DNA of 64,000 nucleotides from Rhodothermia bacterium (GCA_030427885.1 JAUICM010000001.1:186001-250000), one strand, 5' to 3'; positions 27,369 to 37,375 are shown, counted from the stretch's first letter. Notes: generated by a model from the sequence alone, not told the origin. Numbers and translations: made by a program.

Positions 27369-27637
27369 AAAACAAATACTGTCTGTACTGAGCGTCCTTA
27401 TAAAACCTGTTGGGTAGTAAGAAAGTGCAAATAATCAGGGAATATTTATTGATGTTTGATTGAAATCAGACCAAAGAGTTCCCTCTCCATTGAAGGGATA
27501 AAGGTTAGAATCATAAGATTAACATGATGACTGCGAGCCTCCTTAATACAAGTCACAGACTTAAAAATCTTGGGCTTCTGCTACGGATGGGAAATCAGTA
27601 ATTGAACGGGCAAAAGCAAAGAAGATGAATTGCTAAG
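27369..27637. other. Intergenic region with fragments of dispersed repeats
   Basis: No gene is seen in these 269 bp. It contains TTCCCTCTCCATTGAAGGG (about 27479-27497), resembling the repeats around the DUF559 gene. It also holds AAGTCACAGACTTAAAAA (about 27548-27565), which recurs as AAGTCACAGACTTAAAAG near 46856. Both read as remnants of short mobile repeats between two convergent genes. Confidence 0.5.
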
Positions 27638-27973
27638 CTACAGACAAGCAGTGCATGCTCCCAGTTCAAGTTTAACAGTATCATCCCTTTCTATTGTTAC
27701 TGGTTCATGATAATTAATAAAACCAGGTCCGATGCAACAAATTTGGGCATTAACAAAGTAATCACCGCGTTTCAAAGTGAAGAATGCCTCACCATTAGAA
27801 TCAGTTGATACAGAACTGCTGTCTGGGACTATAAATATCTCCGCATTTTGAATCAGTGAATCCCTCTCATCAATAACCGTCACGGAGAGATATCCTTCAT
27901 CTGCTGGCTTCGTCCCAGTAGTTTCACAGGAGATAAAGAAAACCAATAAAAGTAGAAGTACTAACTTTGACAT
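27638..27973 (-). CDS. Small lipoprotein with carboxypeptidase-regulatory-like beta domain
   Basis: A 111-residue lipoprotein with signal peptide ending FFISC (Cys16). The mature part, LSVTVIDERDSLIQNAEIFIVPDSSSVSTD followed by NGEAFFTLKRGDYFVNA, has the order of strands of a CarboxypepD_reg-like/transthyretin-type beta-sandwich. Four further Cys (CC in the middle, and two in the C-terminal ACTACL) may form disulfides. It lies 47 bases downstream of the BNR-4 gene on the same strand. Function unknown. Confidence 0.75.
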   Translation of the reverse strand: MSKLVLLLLLVFFISCETTGTKPADEGYLSVTVIDERDSLIQNAEIFIVPDSSSVSTDSNGEAFFTLKRGDYFVNAQICCIGPGFINYHEPVTIERDDTVKLELGACTACL

Positions 27974-28020
27974 AATTAAATTAATAATACCTCAAAACTG
28001 TGTTAAACCACTTTGTATCA

Positions 28021-29343
28021 TCACTTCTTAACAAGTCCTACGATCTCCATATCAAAATCGGTGTAGGTAGTATAGCGACCCCGTAGCCATAGCAACACCT
28101 GGTGATCTTTATTCCGGAGGACTGTAGGCCGGATATTATCTTCGTTGGCATAGGGGGTAACGGACTTCCAGCTCCAGAGTCCGGTTTCCACATTTCTGAC
28201 TCCTTCATATATATGATAATGTTCCAATTGCTGCCCGGTAACAGGATGAACATTCGCCGAAATATAGACGCGATTGGTATTCTGCGGGTCGATGGTGATA
28301 CCCCCGGCATAATGTTGTTCCCGGTCATATAAATGAGTACCGGCCAGAGCTATTTTCTTTTGGCTCCATTTTCGGGTCTGTGGATTCCACGTTGCATATC
28401 GGTAACGTAAGTCATTGCCGATAGTGCTGTCCATTGCATTAATGAATACCGCCACGGGATTGCCTTCCGGGGTATATTCAAGATCCCATACCCAGGCTCT
28501 GCCAGCTTCTTTGGCGTTGTAGATACGGGTACCTGAATTAACGGGAAAAGCATCGGCTTCAGGGCCGGGCATTTTCTGGATGATGGTTCCATCACTTTTG
28601 TGTATGTACCCTTTTTCATAATAGGCATGGAAAATACCTGTTTCGGCATCACGGGGATGTGCCTGTGTAAATAACAGATCAATACGATTCTGGTTGTCAG
28701 AAGCATATTTCACATAGGGGCGGGTCCTGTTATCACCCGAAGAGATGAAATGTTGTGCTTCGCTCCAGGTATAACCGCCATCTTCTGAACTCATGAAAGT
28801 GGGGTCGAAATTAATGCCCCGAAAGAAATTATAGATCTTTCCGCCTTCACTACTAAGCTGAAACAGATTGTTATAGGTGATCCTTTCATCCATAACCGAT
28901 GTCTGATGTTCCTCTGACCAGCTGAGACTCCCATCATGATTGAATTTCCCATGTCTGCGGTACCAAACATATTGACTATGATGGGCTGCATAGGTAGCCA
29001 GAATCGTTCCGTCAGCTAATTCAATAAAAGCTGGATTATTGTGATCGTCCTGTTCAGCAAAGGAGCTGAGTTGAGTAATAGTATGAGAAGAAGGGTCCTC
29101 AAGGTTAACCATTGAAACAGCACTATGTCCGGAAGTATCCACAAAACCGATCAGGAGGGTGGAGTCGGCGATAATGGCTCGTTCATCATTGAACCATGTC
29201 CATGCACCATGTTCTGCAAAAACGATGGGTTTATTTGTGTCTTCATTTAGAGAGAAGCAGCTTCCTTGTAAAACAGAGCCTAATAGTATTATAAAGATCC
29301 ATTTTGAATATTGAGATCTTTTGATTGATCCGGAATCGCTCAT
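28021..29343 (-). CDS. BNR-4 repeat lipoprotein (sialidase-like beta-propeller)
   Basis: About 440 residues from ATG 29343, which leaves a good lipoprotein signal (IFIILLGSVLQGSC); an ATG at 29358 and a TTG at 29391 are alternatives. The segment HGAWTWFNDERAIIADSTLLIGFVD, read with later SSEDGGYTWSE Asp-box-like and DDHNNPAF elements, fits the BNR-4 family (PF15892-type). That fold is shared with some algal-polysaccharide enzymes. It is probably exported to the outer membrane and binds or cleaves a glycan (inference). Confidence 0.75.
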   Translation of the reverse strand: MSDSGSIKRSQYSKWIFIILLGSVLQGSCFSLNEDTNKPIVFAEHGAWTWFNDERAIIADSTLLIGFVDTSGHSAVSMVNLEDPSSHTITQLSSFAEQDDHNNPAFIELADGTILATYAAHHSQYVWYRRHGKFNHDGSLSWSEEHQTSVMDERITYNNLFQLSSEGGKIYNFFRGINFDPTFMSSEDGGYTWSEAQHFISSGDNRTRPYVKYASDNQNRIDLLFTQAHPRDAETGIFHAYYEKGYIHKSDGTIIQKMPGPEADAFPVNSGTRIYNAKEAGRAWVWDLEYTPEGNPVAVFINAMDSTIGNDLRYRYATWNPQTRKWSQKKIALAGTHLYDREQHYAGGITIDPQNTNRVYISANVHPVTGQQLEHYHIYEGVRNVETGLWSWKSVTPYANEDNIRPTVLRNKDHQVLLWLRGRYTTYTDFDMEIVGLVKK

Positions 29344-29591
29344 ATTACTTACGGTCATATTTAGCCGGTATTGGCTGGTTTGGTCTTTCAATATCCCAGA
29401 TCAAATATTTACCTGGATCTAGGTTGTGTTTGCCATCAATTACGTGAGAATGTTCCAAATAAAAAAGTTCAAATCGGGTGACCTGTGTTAAATATCATTA
29501 CAAGTATTCACTTCAAATTTTATCAAAAAAGCGCTACCATAAATAGAATGTTCTAAACTCAGAAATAAATAGTACAGAGAGTTATTCTTTT

Positions 29592-31352
29592 ATGGCGCAC
29601 TTTGAATTAAACGAAGTTACCAGCAAACTACCTAAGCATCTGCATAAGTTCATAGTAAGGCAACCCTACGAGGAATACACTCCTCAAAATCAGGCAGTGT
29701 GGCGCTATGTGATGCGGATGAATGTGGATTACCTCAGCAAAGTCGCACATGGTTCTTATGTGGATGGTCTCGCCAAAACGGGCATCACCATTGATGATAT
29801 CCCCAGAATGGAAGGAATGAACAGGATACTGAAGGATATTGGATGGGCAGCAGTTTCAGTAGATGGATTTATTCCACCGAATGCCTTTATGGAATTTCAG
29901 GCCTATAATGTACTGGTTATTGCTTCCGAAATGAGAACAATTGATCACATCGAATACACACCGGCACCGGATATCATCCATGAAGCGGCCGGTCATGCGC
30001 CGATCATTGCCAATCCTGAGTATGCTGAATATCTGAGAAGGTTTGGGGAGATTGGAAGTAAAGCCATTTCTTCATCAGAAGACTACCAGATGTATGAAGC
30101 GATCCGTTTGCTTTCCATTCTGAAAGAGAATCCGAATTCAACTCAGGAGGACATCGATAAAGCTCACAAATGGGTGGAAGAGCTTCAGAATAATATGGAT
30201 GAACTTTCTGAAATGGCCATGATACGTAATCTGCACTGGTGGACCGTGGAATACGGACTGATCGGTGATATCAAAGACCCAAAGATCTACGGAGCAGGGT
30301 TGCTTTCATCTATTGGAGAAAGTAAGGCCTGTATGCAGCCGGAAGTCAAAAAGATACCGTATTCACTTGATGCCGCTTATCAGAATTTTGATATCACAAG
30401 CCAGCAACCACAATTATTTGTGACCCCCGATTTTGCTTATCTCAGTCTGGTACTTGAAGAATTTGCCAACACCATGGCTTTGAGAACGGGCGGACTGGAT
30501 GGAGTGAAGAAGCTCATCGATTCAAAAGGATTGGGAACAATAGAGTTAAGTACCGGGGTTCAGGTCTCGGGGAATTTCTCGGATGTGATCGAAGATGCAA
30601 AAGGACGAGTGGCTTACATTCAAACCACGGGACCAACAGCACTGGCTTGCCGGGATAAAGAACTGATCGGACATGGAACAAACAAACATGCTGATGGCTT
30701 CGGAAGTCCCGTTGGTAAACTGAAAGGGATCAATCTTCCGATAGAAGATATGGCCCCACGCGACCTGGATGCATATGGAATTTATGAAGGAAAGACCTTG
30801 AAACTAGAGTTCGAAAGTGGGGTTGTGGTCGAGGGTAAAACCATCACAGGAACACGCGACCGAAGAGGTAAGATCATGCTGATCTCTCTGGAGGATTGTA
30901 CCGTCAGATATAAAGAAAAGATCCTGTTCCAGCCCGACTGGGGAGTGTATGATATGGCAGTGGGTAAAGAGGTAGTGTCAGCTTATGCGGGCCCAGCGGA
31001 TGTAAATTCGTTCACCAATATCGGAAAGGTTTCAGAGACTAAGACTGAAAAGATCGTTTATACCGATCGGGAGAAGGTCCTGTACAGATTATATACTAAA
31101 GTAAGGGCGCTTCGTGAATCAGGTGCAGCTACCACAGAAGATCTCCAGGCTATTCTGGAGAAACTGAAATCTGAATTTCCAAAAGACTGGTTACTTACAC
31201 TTGAGATGTACGAGATAGCTCATCAGCAGGATCTGGAAATACAGAATAAACTTCTGGAACGACTTGAAGAACTGAAATCTAACAAAGATCATAAAAAGCT
31301 GATCAACAATGGATTAGCGATAATCGGCAGTAATCAGCTTCAGGATATCTGA
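29592..31352 (+). CDS. Aromatic amino acid hydroxylase with long C-terminal extension
   Basis: A 586-residue iron enzyme related to phenylalanine-4-hydroxylase. The iron ligands are His130 and His135 in DIIHEAAGHAP and Glu220 in WWTVEYGL. About 45 residues are inserted between His135 and Glu220 relative to short bacterial enzymes. After about residue 320 the catalytic homology ends and some 260 residues of unassigned sequence follow, ending in a helical region rich in Lys, Glu and Leu. It would hydroxylate phenylalanine using a pterin and O2. Monocistronic. Confidence 0.92.
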   Translation: MAHFELNEVTSKLPKHLHKFIVRQPYEEYTPQNQAVWRYVMRMNVDYLSKVAHGSYVDGLAKTGITIDDIPRMEGMNRILKDIGWAAVSVDGFIPPNAFMEFQAYNVLVIASEMRTIDHIEYTPAPDIIHEAAGHAPIIANPEYAEYLRRFGEIGSKAISSSEDYQMYEAIRLLSILKENPNSTQEDIDKAHKWVEELQNNMDELSEMAMIRNLHWWTVEYGLIGDIKDPKIYGAGLLSSIGESKACMQPEVKKIPYSLDAAYQNFDITSQQPQLFVTPDFAYLSLVLEEFANTMALRTGGLDGVKKLIDSKGLGTIELSTGVQVSGNFSDVIEDAKGRVAYIQTTGPTALACRDKELIGHGTNKHADGFGSPVGKLKGINLPIEDMAPRDLDAYGIYEGKTLKLEFESGVVVEGKTITGTRDRRGKIMLISLEDCTVRYKEKILFQPDWGVYDMAVGKEVVSAYAGPADVNSFTNIGKVSETKTEKIVYTDREKVLYRLYTKVRALRESGAATTEDLQAILEKLKSEFPKDWLLTLEMYEIAHQQDLEIQNKLLERLEELKSNKDHKKLINNGLAIIGSNQLQDI

Positions 31353-32888
31353 TCAGTTAAAGACGCCGCTGTTGCTTACAAACGCGACCTTTTTACTATC
31401 TGGCGACCAGCTCGGTACGTTCATAGTTCCTTGCCCGCCATATACATAAGCGATTATCTCTGGTTCACCACCTTCCACAGGCATAAGCCGGAGCGTCACA
31501 TGTTTGTAGAAAGGGTGATCACCAGATTCAACATCAGTACCAAAACTCAGAAATGCGATCCATTTTCCATCCGGGGAAACATGTGGAAACCAGTCATTGT
31601 AGTTTTCATCAAAAGTAAGTTGGGTTGGTTCAGATCCATCAGCTTTCATTCGCCATAGTTGCATGGCACCGGTCCTGTTCGAATTGAAGTAAATGTATTT
31701 TCCGTCAGATGAATATTCTGAGCCATCATCCAGGCCGGGAGTGTCAGTCAGCTGTGTTTCTTCCATGGTGTTCACATTTGCAGCCCAGATATCATATTTA
31801 CCATTACGCTGTCCTGTGAATAGCACGGTTTCATTATCAGGAGATATACTATGCAGATAAGAAGCCCCCAGCCCTGATTTCGAAACCTGCTTGGGATCAT
31901 CACTTCCATCAACCGGAAGCATGTAAATAGTCGAGTTATTATTATCCTCAGCTTTATGGTGGCTTATTCCCAGCATGGTACCATCAAAAGAAAGAACGTG
32001 ATCGTTATTATTATTGGTTGCAAAACCAGTGTTCAATTGTGTGATCTCTTTTGATTCCAGATCATAGTTATAAAGAAAGCCATTCGAGTTATAGATCAGT
32101 TTTTTCCCATCTATGGTCCAGTTTGGTGCCTGCAGCGAATGTTCCGATTCAAATAGCACTTTCCGATTCCCTGATTCGATATCCAGCACTTCCATCCGGC
32201 TTCCCAGATATTGCTGATATTGTACCAGGTCCTCAGGTGCGGGTTTGATGATTCGCACATTTCTGAATTTCGCAGTTTCAATACCATCAGGATTGTGGGC
32301 ACATACGTAAATACCGGCAAACACTTCATTTTTAAGATCAAGATCGGATACCTGAACCGTTGAGAAGGGCTGTCCTTTTTGAGCTACAGAGAAATAATAA
32401 GTATCAGCGATCCGGGACAGCTGTATCACAGAAGCATTACTGTCTGCAATGATCTGCTCAGTTTCTCCTTCATATGTTTTTCTGAATTGAAGAGATACAA
32501 GACCGTCACCATGAACAGTTCCGTTTACCATTCTGGCATGTGGATCCAGGGAATTACGAACCGTCCAGCCAATTTTACGATGAGGATCTACCCCTTTACC
32601 TACGAATTCAACTTCTGCTCTGAGAATGAAATCACCCTGAACCGCCTTCCAGAGATATCGTAACTCATCAGTTTCGGCCCACATATTAGTACCTGAACCA
32701 GTCAGGGTATATTCTTCTGTTTCAGGATCATAATCCACAGTTCCTTCATGCAATACTTCACCGATATCTGTGGTGTTATCGAAGATCCCATAATCGGTTG
32801 ACATAGTTGATTTTTCAGTTGATTGGTAAACACATCCAAAACCCACGAAAATGAATGCTAATAAAATGACTCCGTGTATTGTATTCAT
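31353..32888 (-). CDS. TolB-like beta-propeller lipoprotein with N-terminal DUF1349-like domain
   Basis: About 511 residues from ATG 32888, chosen because GGAAGGG lies just upstream and a lipoprotein signal ending FVGFGC follows. Residues about 45-220 resemble a concanavalin-type DUF1349 domain (GDFILRAEVEFVGKG). The C-terminal part has PD40/WD40-like blades (APNWTIDGKKLIYNSNG, SEYSSDGKYIYFNSN, FPHVSPDGKWIAFLS, VPSWSPDSKKVAFVS), as in TolB. It is a likely periplasmic or surface binding protein. The gene ends directly at the stop of the hydroxylase on the other strand. Confidence 0.82.
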   Translation of the reverse strand: MNTIHGVILLAFIFVGFGCVYQSTEKSTMSTDYGIFDNTTDIGEVLHEGTVDYDPETEEYTLTGSGTNMWAETDELRYLWKAVQGDFILRAEVEFVGKGVDPHRKIGWTVRNSLDPHARMVNGTVHGDGLVSLQFRKTYEGETEQIIADSNASVIQLSRIADTYYFSVAQKGQPFSTVQVSDLDLKNEVFAGIYVCAHNPDGIETAKFRNVRIIKPAPEDLVQYQQYLGSRMEVLDIESGNRKVLFESEHSLQAPNWTIDGKKLIYNSNGFLYNYDLESKEITQLNTGFATNNNNDHVLSFDGTMLGISHHKAEDNNNSTIYMLPVDGSDDPKQVSKSGLGASYLHSISPDNETVLFTGQRNGKYDIWAANVNTMEETQLTDTPGLDDGSEYSSDGKYIYFNSNRTGAMQLWRMKADGSEPTQLTFDENYNDWFPHVSPDGKWIAFLSFGTDVESGDHPFYKHVTLRLMPVEGGEPEIIAYVYGGQGTMNVPSWSPDSKKVAFVSNSGVFN

Positions 32889-32977
32889 ATCCCTTCCATT
32901 ATTAATTGCTGGATCCAATATGTCAAAATGAATTGAACAATGCTATCAATTACATTCATCAGTAAGGAGAATAGGAA

Positions 32978-33721
32978 CTACTTTTTCGGAGTGTTAGAGA
33001 AGAGCATTTCCAGGGAATTAACACCCATTGGACCGTTGTAATACTGGAAGGGTTCTCCGAATTCAAACCCACCCAGATGACCAAAATATCTTGCCCGTGC
33101 TTCTAATTGTTTGAAGTATTTTTCGGATGAGATATAGGTTTCCGGTTCGCCTTCAGGATCAGTGACGTTAAATTGAGTGGCAAAAGCCAGAGTAGCTTTC
33201 TTTTTAGTTTCCCAGTGGGCTGAAATATCAAAGATGAAATCCGGTTCAAAGGGTCGGTCCTGCATATAGTGAAGGACGTGGAAGGGTCTCCATGGATCTT
33301 GTGAAGAACCATCTTCAAATTGTGTTTCTATTTTCGTTAGCCCGCTGTAGAAAAGAGAATCAAGTAGGAGTCGGGTAGCCTTTCCGTGATCAGGATGCCG
33401 GTCATGAGGTGCACCAGTAATACATACCGATGGCTTCAAAGCCCGGACTTGCTGTATGATGGCTAATTGGTTCTCTCTGGAGTTATCAAGTACAGAATCC
33501 TTCAGATCCAGATTAGCCCGGTATGATAATCCAAGTATCTCAGAGGCATTCTTAGCTTCAGTTTTACGGGTTTCTGTAGTTCCCCGTGTTCCCATTTCAC
33601 CCTGGGTTAGATCAACTACTCCAACATTCTTACCTTGTGAGATGAGTGCAGAAATAGTACCACCACAATTGAGTTCGGCGTCATCGGGATGGGCTGCAAA
33701 AACTAAAACGTCCAGCTTCAT
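32978..33721 (-). CDS. bshB1: Bacillithiol biosynthesis deacetylase BshB1
   Basis: A 247-residue PIG-L family zinc hydrolase. The metal site AHPDDAE (residues 10-16) and PHDRHPDHG near residue 110 are conserved, and the BshB1-specific TQGEMGTRGTTETRKTEA is present. It removes acetate from N-acetylglucosaminyl-malate during bacillithiol synthesis, implying that this organism uses bacillithiol as its low-molecular thiol. bshA and bshC are not in the window. Confidence 0.95.
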   Translation of the reverse strand: MKLDVLVFAAHPDDAELNCGGTISALISQGKNVGVVDLTQGEMGTRGTTETRKTEAKNASEILGLSYRANLDLKDSVLDNSRENQLAIIQQVRALKPSVCITGAPHDRHPDHGKATRLLLDSLFYSGLTKIETQFEDGSSQDPWRPFHVLHYMQDRPFEPDFIFDISAHWETKKKATLAFATQFNVTDPEGEPETYISSEKYFKQLEARARYFGHLGGFEFGEPFQYYNGPMGVNSLEMLFSNTPKK

Positions 33722-33866
33722 ATTTTTTTCTTTTAAAGTAACAACTTTTAACGGTGTATTGAACCAATAAAATGGAAGGCAGATTTAAAATGGGTATTTT
33801 GAAAAATAATGAAACGAAATGCAGCTTCTAACGTAGTGCGCAGTCGAACTTCAGCTGAATCAAACT

Positions 33867-35093
33867 ATGAGAATATTATACAGCCTTATTGAAGGTATCA
33901 AAATTGCTTTTCATTCTCTCCGAAGCAATAAAATGAGGGCTTTCCTTACTACACTCTGTATCATCATTGGTATTACCATGGTAACCATTGTGGACGCGGT
34001 TACCACAGGTATGGATGTCACTTTCGAAAATAGCATGTCGATGCTTGGAAATAATGTAGTGTACATTCAGAAGTGGCCCTGGGACGGAGGTGACAAAGAA
34101 TGGTGGGAAATTCAGAACCGAAAAGAAATGGAAGTCGATTACGCTGAGTTTTTGTCAGAAAACAGTCGATATGCATCTTCTGTATCAGCAAGTGCAAGCC
34201 GCGGAACTTCCATCAGGTATAAAGATCTGGTTGCTGAAAATGTTGGCTTGAATGGAGCCACTTATAACTATCTGGATGTGCAGGGTTTGAATATTGAATC
34301 CGGAAGGATGTTCACAGAAGGTGAAGTAAGATCCGGATCAAAAGTTGCTGTTATAGGCCAGAGTCTGGTTGATAATCTGTTTGAAAATGAAACAGCGCTT
34401 GGTAAGCAGGTTAGGATAGGAGGAAGGAAGTTTACAGTGATTGGTATTCTTGAAAAGCAGGGAAGTTTTCTTGGACTTGAAGATGCTGACAGCAGGGTGA
34501 TCATACCTATCAGTGCTTACGGGCAGATGTACAGTCTCAGATGGGGAGTTCAAATCGGAGTTAAGTTCCCGGATGAAATGGCTCTGAAAGAGGGAGAGTA
34601 TGAAGTGGAAGGACTGATGCGAAGGGCCAGAAATCTGGATGCTTTTGCTGAAAACGATTTCGCAGTCAATAAACCGGAAGCATTCAAGGAACAACTGGAG
34701 GGAGTAAAGAACGGTATTTATATGGGAGGATTTATTCTGGTTGGACTTTCACTTCTGATTGGTGGAATCGGAATCATGAATATTATGTTTGTTTCGGTTA
34801 AGGAACGCACAAAGGAGATCGGTATCAGAAAAGCTGTGGGTGCTAAATCCTGGGAGATACTTTCCCAATTCCTCATCGAAGCCGTTGTTATGTGTTTACT
34901 TGGCGGGCTGATCGGAGTTGGAGTGGCAGGAGTTTTAACGATTTTGATCGATCAGGCATTTACCGCTAAAATGGATGTCAGTGTGGTATTACTGGCATTC
35001 TCATTATGTACGTTTGTGGGATTATTATTTGGCTTTATACCTGCTTACCGTGCTGCCAAGTCTGATCCTATTGAATCATTGAGGTTTGAATAA
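33867..35093 (+). CDS. ABC transporter permease, MacB type (first)
   Basis: A 408-residue protein with an N-terminal helix (MRAFLTTLCIIIGITMVT), a MacB_PCD periplasmic domain, and three C-terminal helices of the FtsX type. The loop SVKERTKEIGIRKAVGAK is the diagnostic FtsX/MacB motif. No ATPase domain is fused; the ATPase is encoded at 40303. The stop overlaps the start of the second permease (TAATG). Likely exports a peptide, lipid or drug with the TolC and adaptor proteins encoded downstream. Confidence 0.93.
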   Translation: MRILYSLIEGIKIAFHSLRSNKMRAFLTTLCIIIGITMVTIVDAVTTGMDVTFENSMSMLGNNVVYIQKWPWDGGDKEWWEIQNRKEMEVDYAEFLSENSRYASSVSASASRGTSIRYKDLVAENVGLNGATYNYLDVQGLNIESGRMFTEGEVRSGSKVAVIGQSLVDNLFENETALGKQVRIGGRKFTVIGILEKQGSFLGLEDADSRVIIPISAYGQMYSLRWGVQIGVKFPDEMALKEGEYEVEGLMRRARNLDAFAENDFAVNKPEAFKEQLEGVKNGIYMGGFILVGLSLLIGGIGIMNIMFVSVKERTKEIGIRKAVGAKSWEILSQFLIEAVVMCLLGGLIGVGVAGVLTILIDQAFTAKMDVSVVLLAFSLCTFVGLLFGFIPAYRAAKSDPIESLRFE

Positions 35094-36316
35094 TGAATTT
35101 TAAAGAAGTTTTTTCACAGTCATTTGATGCGATCCGGTCTAATAAGATCCGGTCATTTCTCACGCTTCTGGCTTTAGTCATCGGTGTGTTTTCAGTGTTG
35201 GTTTCAACCACTGCAGTAGCTGTACTCGACAGCTATTTCACGAATACACTGAGTATCATGGGCAGTGATGTTTTGACCATTCAAAAATCTCCTGCTATTC
35301 AAATGGGGCCCCGGGATGCCAGCCTCAGGAACAGAAAGAACATCACATTTCAGAATGCTGAAGATCTCGAAGAGAGAATGAGATTAGCAGAGGGCATGAG
35401 TATCGAAGAAGGCTTCAGTTATACTGATGTAAAGTATAATGACCGCGAGACTGATCCTGATATCAGGATTGTCGGAAGTAATGAGAATTATCTGGAGAAT
35501 AATGCTTTTGAAATAGAAGACGGACGAAATTTCACGCCCGAAGACATTCAATACCGCAGAAGTTTCGCCATTCTTGGAAAAGATATTCAAACCGAACTTT
35601 TTGCTAATGAAGACCCTCTTCAGAAGATCATCAGAATTGATGGCAAACCATACACCGTGATCGGTGTGCTTAAATCAAAAGGCCAGATATTCGGAAATTC
35701 CTTTGATGAATTTGTAATGATCCCGTATACAACCGCAATAAATGTATATGGTGGAAACAGAAGTATTGGTATTCAGGTACGAGCTCCTGAAATAACCAAG
35801 ATTCAGGAAACCATTGACGAAGTATCAGGTATTATGCGGGTGATAAGAGATGTATTTCCCGGAGAAGAAAATGATTTTGAAATAGTGACGAACGATTCGC
35901 TTACTGGTACCTTCGATGTTTTTACCACGGCTTTATATCTGGGTGGAGCATTTATAGGGTTTATAACTTTATTAGGAGCAGGTATCGGTGTAATGAATAT
36001 CATGCTCGTATCAGTTACAGAAAGAACAAAAGAGATCGGAATCAGAAAAGCAGTAGGAGCAACCCGAAAAGCAATAGTTAGTCAGTTCCTGGTTGAGGCT
36101 ATTCTCATATGTCAGGTTGGTGGACTGATTGGAATGATATTGGGAATATTCGCCGGAAACATGATGGCTGTTGTGATTGACACCACGCCAGTGATCCCTT
36201 TATGGTCAGTTTTAGGAAGTTTCTTTGGGATGTTACTTGTAGGTGTGATCTTTGGGGTATATCCTGCATATAAAGCCGCACAACTGGATCCGATTGAAAG
36301 TTTGCGTTACGAGTAA
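35093..36316 (+). CDS. ABC transporter permease, MacB type (second)
   Basis: A 407-residue paralogue of the preceding permease, with the same layout: an N-terminal helix, MacB_PCD domain, and an FtsX domain with SVTERTKEIGIRKAVGAT. Both end in the same pattern DPIESLRFE/DPIESLRYE, so they arose by tandem duplication and probably form a heterodimeric transporter. Start and stop of the pair overlap by one base. Confidence 0.93.
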   Translation: MNFKEVFSQSFDAIRSNKIRSFLTLLALVIGVFSVLVSTTAVAVLDSYFTNTLSIMGSDVLTIQKSPAIQMGPRDASLRNRKNITFQNAEDLEERMRLAEGMSIEEGFSYTDVKYNDRETDPDIRIVGSNENYLENNAFEIEDGRNFTPEDIQYRRSFAILGKDIQTELFANEDPLQKIIRIDGKPYTVIGVLKSKGQIFGNSFDEFVMIPYTTAINVYGGNRSIGIQVRAPEITKIQETIDEVSGIMRVIRDVFPGEENDFEIVTNDSLTGTFDVFTTALYLGGAFIGFITLLGAGIGVMNIMLVSVTERTKEIGIRKAVGATRKAIVSQFLVEAILICQVGGLIGMILGIFAGNMMAVVIDTTPVIPLWSVLGSFFGMLLVGVIFGVYPAYKAAQLDPIESLRYE

Positions 36317-36386
36317 GAAATTGACAGGGAACGATTTGCAGAATTATCCCTATTATTAATAAAAGAATAAGTAAAAGGGCATACTT

Positions 36387-36599
36387 ATGAACGACGATAT
36401 CATAAACAACTTAAACGAAAGGCTGGATAAAGCCATCGATAAAGGCCGGGATATACTCGCTGATGAAGAATTTCAGCGCCAGGTTGATGAAATGAAGGAA
36501 ATGGCTGAGGATACAATTCGTAAGCATCCTCTTAAAAGTGTTGCAGCCGGAGTAGTGGTAGGTTTACTAATTGCCAGAATGTTCAGATCCGGAGATTAA
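36387..36599 (+). CDS. YqjD/ElaB/DUF883-like small membrane protein
   Basis: A 70-residue protein with an amphipathic charged N-terminal helix (coiled-coil-like, NNLNERLDKAIDKGRDIL) and one C-terminal membrane helix (SVAAGVVVGLLIARMF). This matches YqjD/ElaB (DUF883) proteins, inner-membrane tail anchors reported to bind ribosomes in E. coli. It starts a trio with a YqjE-like and a YqjK-like gene placed between exporter genes. Confidence 0.75.
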   Translation: MNDDIINNLNERLDKAIDKGRDILADEEFQRQVDEMKEMAEDTIRKHPLKSVAAGVVVGLLIARMFRSGD

Positions 36600-36600
36600 T

Positions 36601-37032
36601 ATGGACCAGCTAGGCTCCAGACTTAAGCAGATTACTTCAGACCTTAAAGATTACCTTGAAACCAGAATTGATCTAATGGTGCTCAATGTTAGTGAGCAGG
36701 TTACACTATGGATCGGGCAATCGGTGCAGAAGCTCATTGGTTTTACCATTATTGGTGTTGGTCTTGGCTTTGGAATGATTGCTTTGGCAATATACCTGGG
36801 ACAGCTTTTAGGAAACCCTGCCATTGGATATGCAGTAATCGCTCTTCCTCTTTTGATCATCGGTCTGTTTTTCTCCACCTCGAAACCACAGGGTATTGCT
36901 AAAAGTATTCAGAATCAGTTTATGACAGAGATTCTTAAAACCCTTGATGAGGAAAAGGAAAAAGAAATGCCATTGAAATTACCGGAATCGAAGAACGGGC
37001 GTCATCAGGAGGAAAATGAGCAGGTCAGCTGA
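36601..37032 (+). CDS. YqjE/phage-holin superfamily III-like membrane protein
   Basis: A 143-residue protein from ATG 36601, one base after the previous stop. An amphipathic helix (KQITSDLKDYLETRIDLMVL) is followed by two membrane helices with GFTIIGVGLGFGMIALAIYLG and YAVIALPLLIIGLFF, typical of the YqjE/putative actinobacterial Holin-X family. The C-terminus is charged. Its end overlaps the next gene by 17 bases. Confidence 0.78.
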   Translation: MDQLGSRLKQITSDLKDYLETRIDLMVLNVSEQVTLWIGQSVQKLIGFTIIGVGLGFGMIALAIYLGQLLGNPAIGYAVIALPLLIIGLFFSTSKPQGIAKSIQNQFMTEILKTLDEEKEKEMPLKLPESKNGRHQEENEQVS

Positions 37033-37375
37033 TCAAATAGAAAAGAAAAAGAAGGAACTGGAAACCAGTCTGAGCAAGATCCAGTCAAATCTTGACCGGT
37101 CAATGGGAGAGGTCAGGGGAGATGTAGCAGAAAGTCTGTCACCTAAAGAGATAGTCAGGAAATATCCGCTTCCGGTCTTAGGTGCTTCATTGTTGATAGG
37201 TTTCCTGGCAGGAAGTACTGGGAGAACTAAAAAGCGGAACTACTCGTCTGATACACTGGCTGACTCTATCGGAAGTTCTCTAAAAAAGCGGCTCACCCGA
37301 AAAGCAGTGGATGTTGCTTTGGATTACCTGGAAGACCGCTTTACCAAACAGGAAAAAAAGAGCCCGACGGAGTAA
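37016..37375 (+). CDS. Small membrane-anchored protein, YqjK/DUF3618-like
   Basis: A 119-residue protein with an N-terminal coiled-coil (QIEKKKKELETSLSKIQSNL), one hydrophobic segment (PLPVLGASLLIGFLAG) and a basic C-terminus. The layout resembles the third member of the YqjD-YqjE-YqjK group; sequence identity to YqjK itself is not obvious. It overlaps the YqjE-like gene, so the trio is co-translated. Confidence 0.65.
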   Translation: MSRSADQIEKKKKELETSLSKIQSNLDRSMGEVRGDVAESLSPKEIVRKYPLPVLGASLLIGFLAGSTGRTKKRNYSSDTLADSIGSSLKKRLTRKAVDVALDYLEDRFTKQEKKSPTE

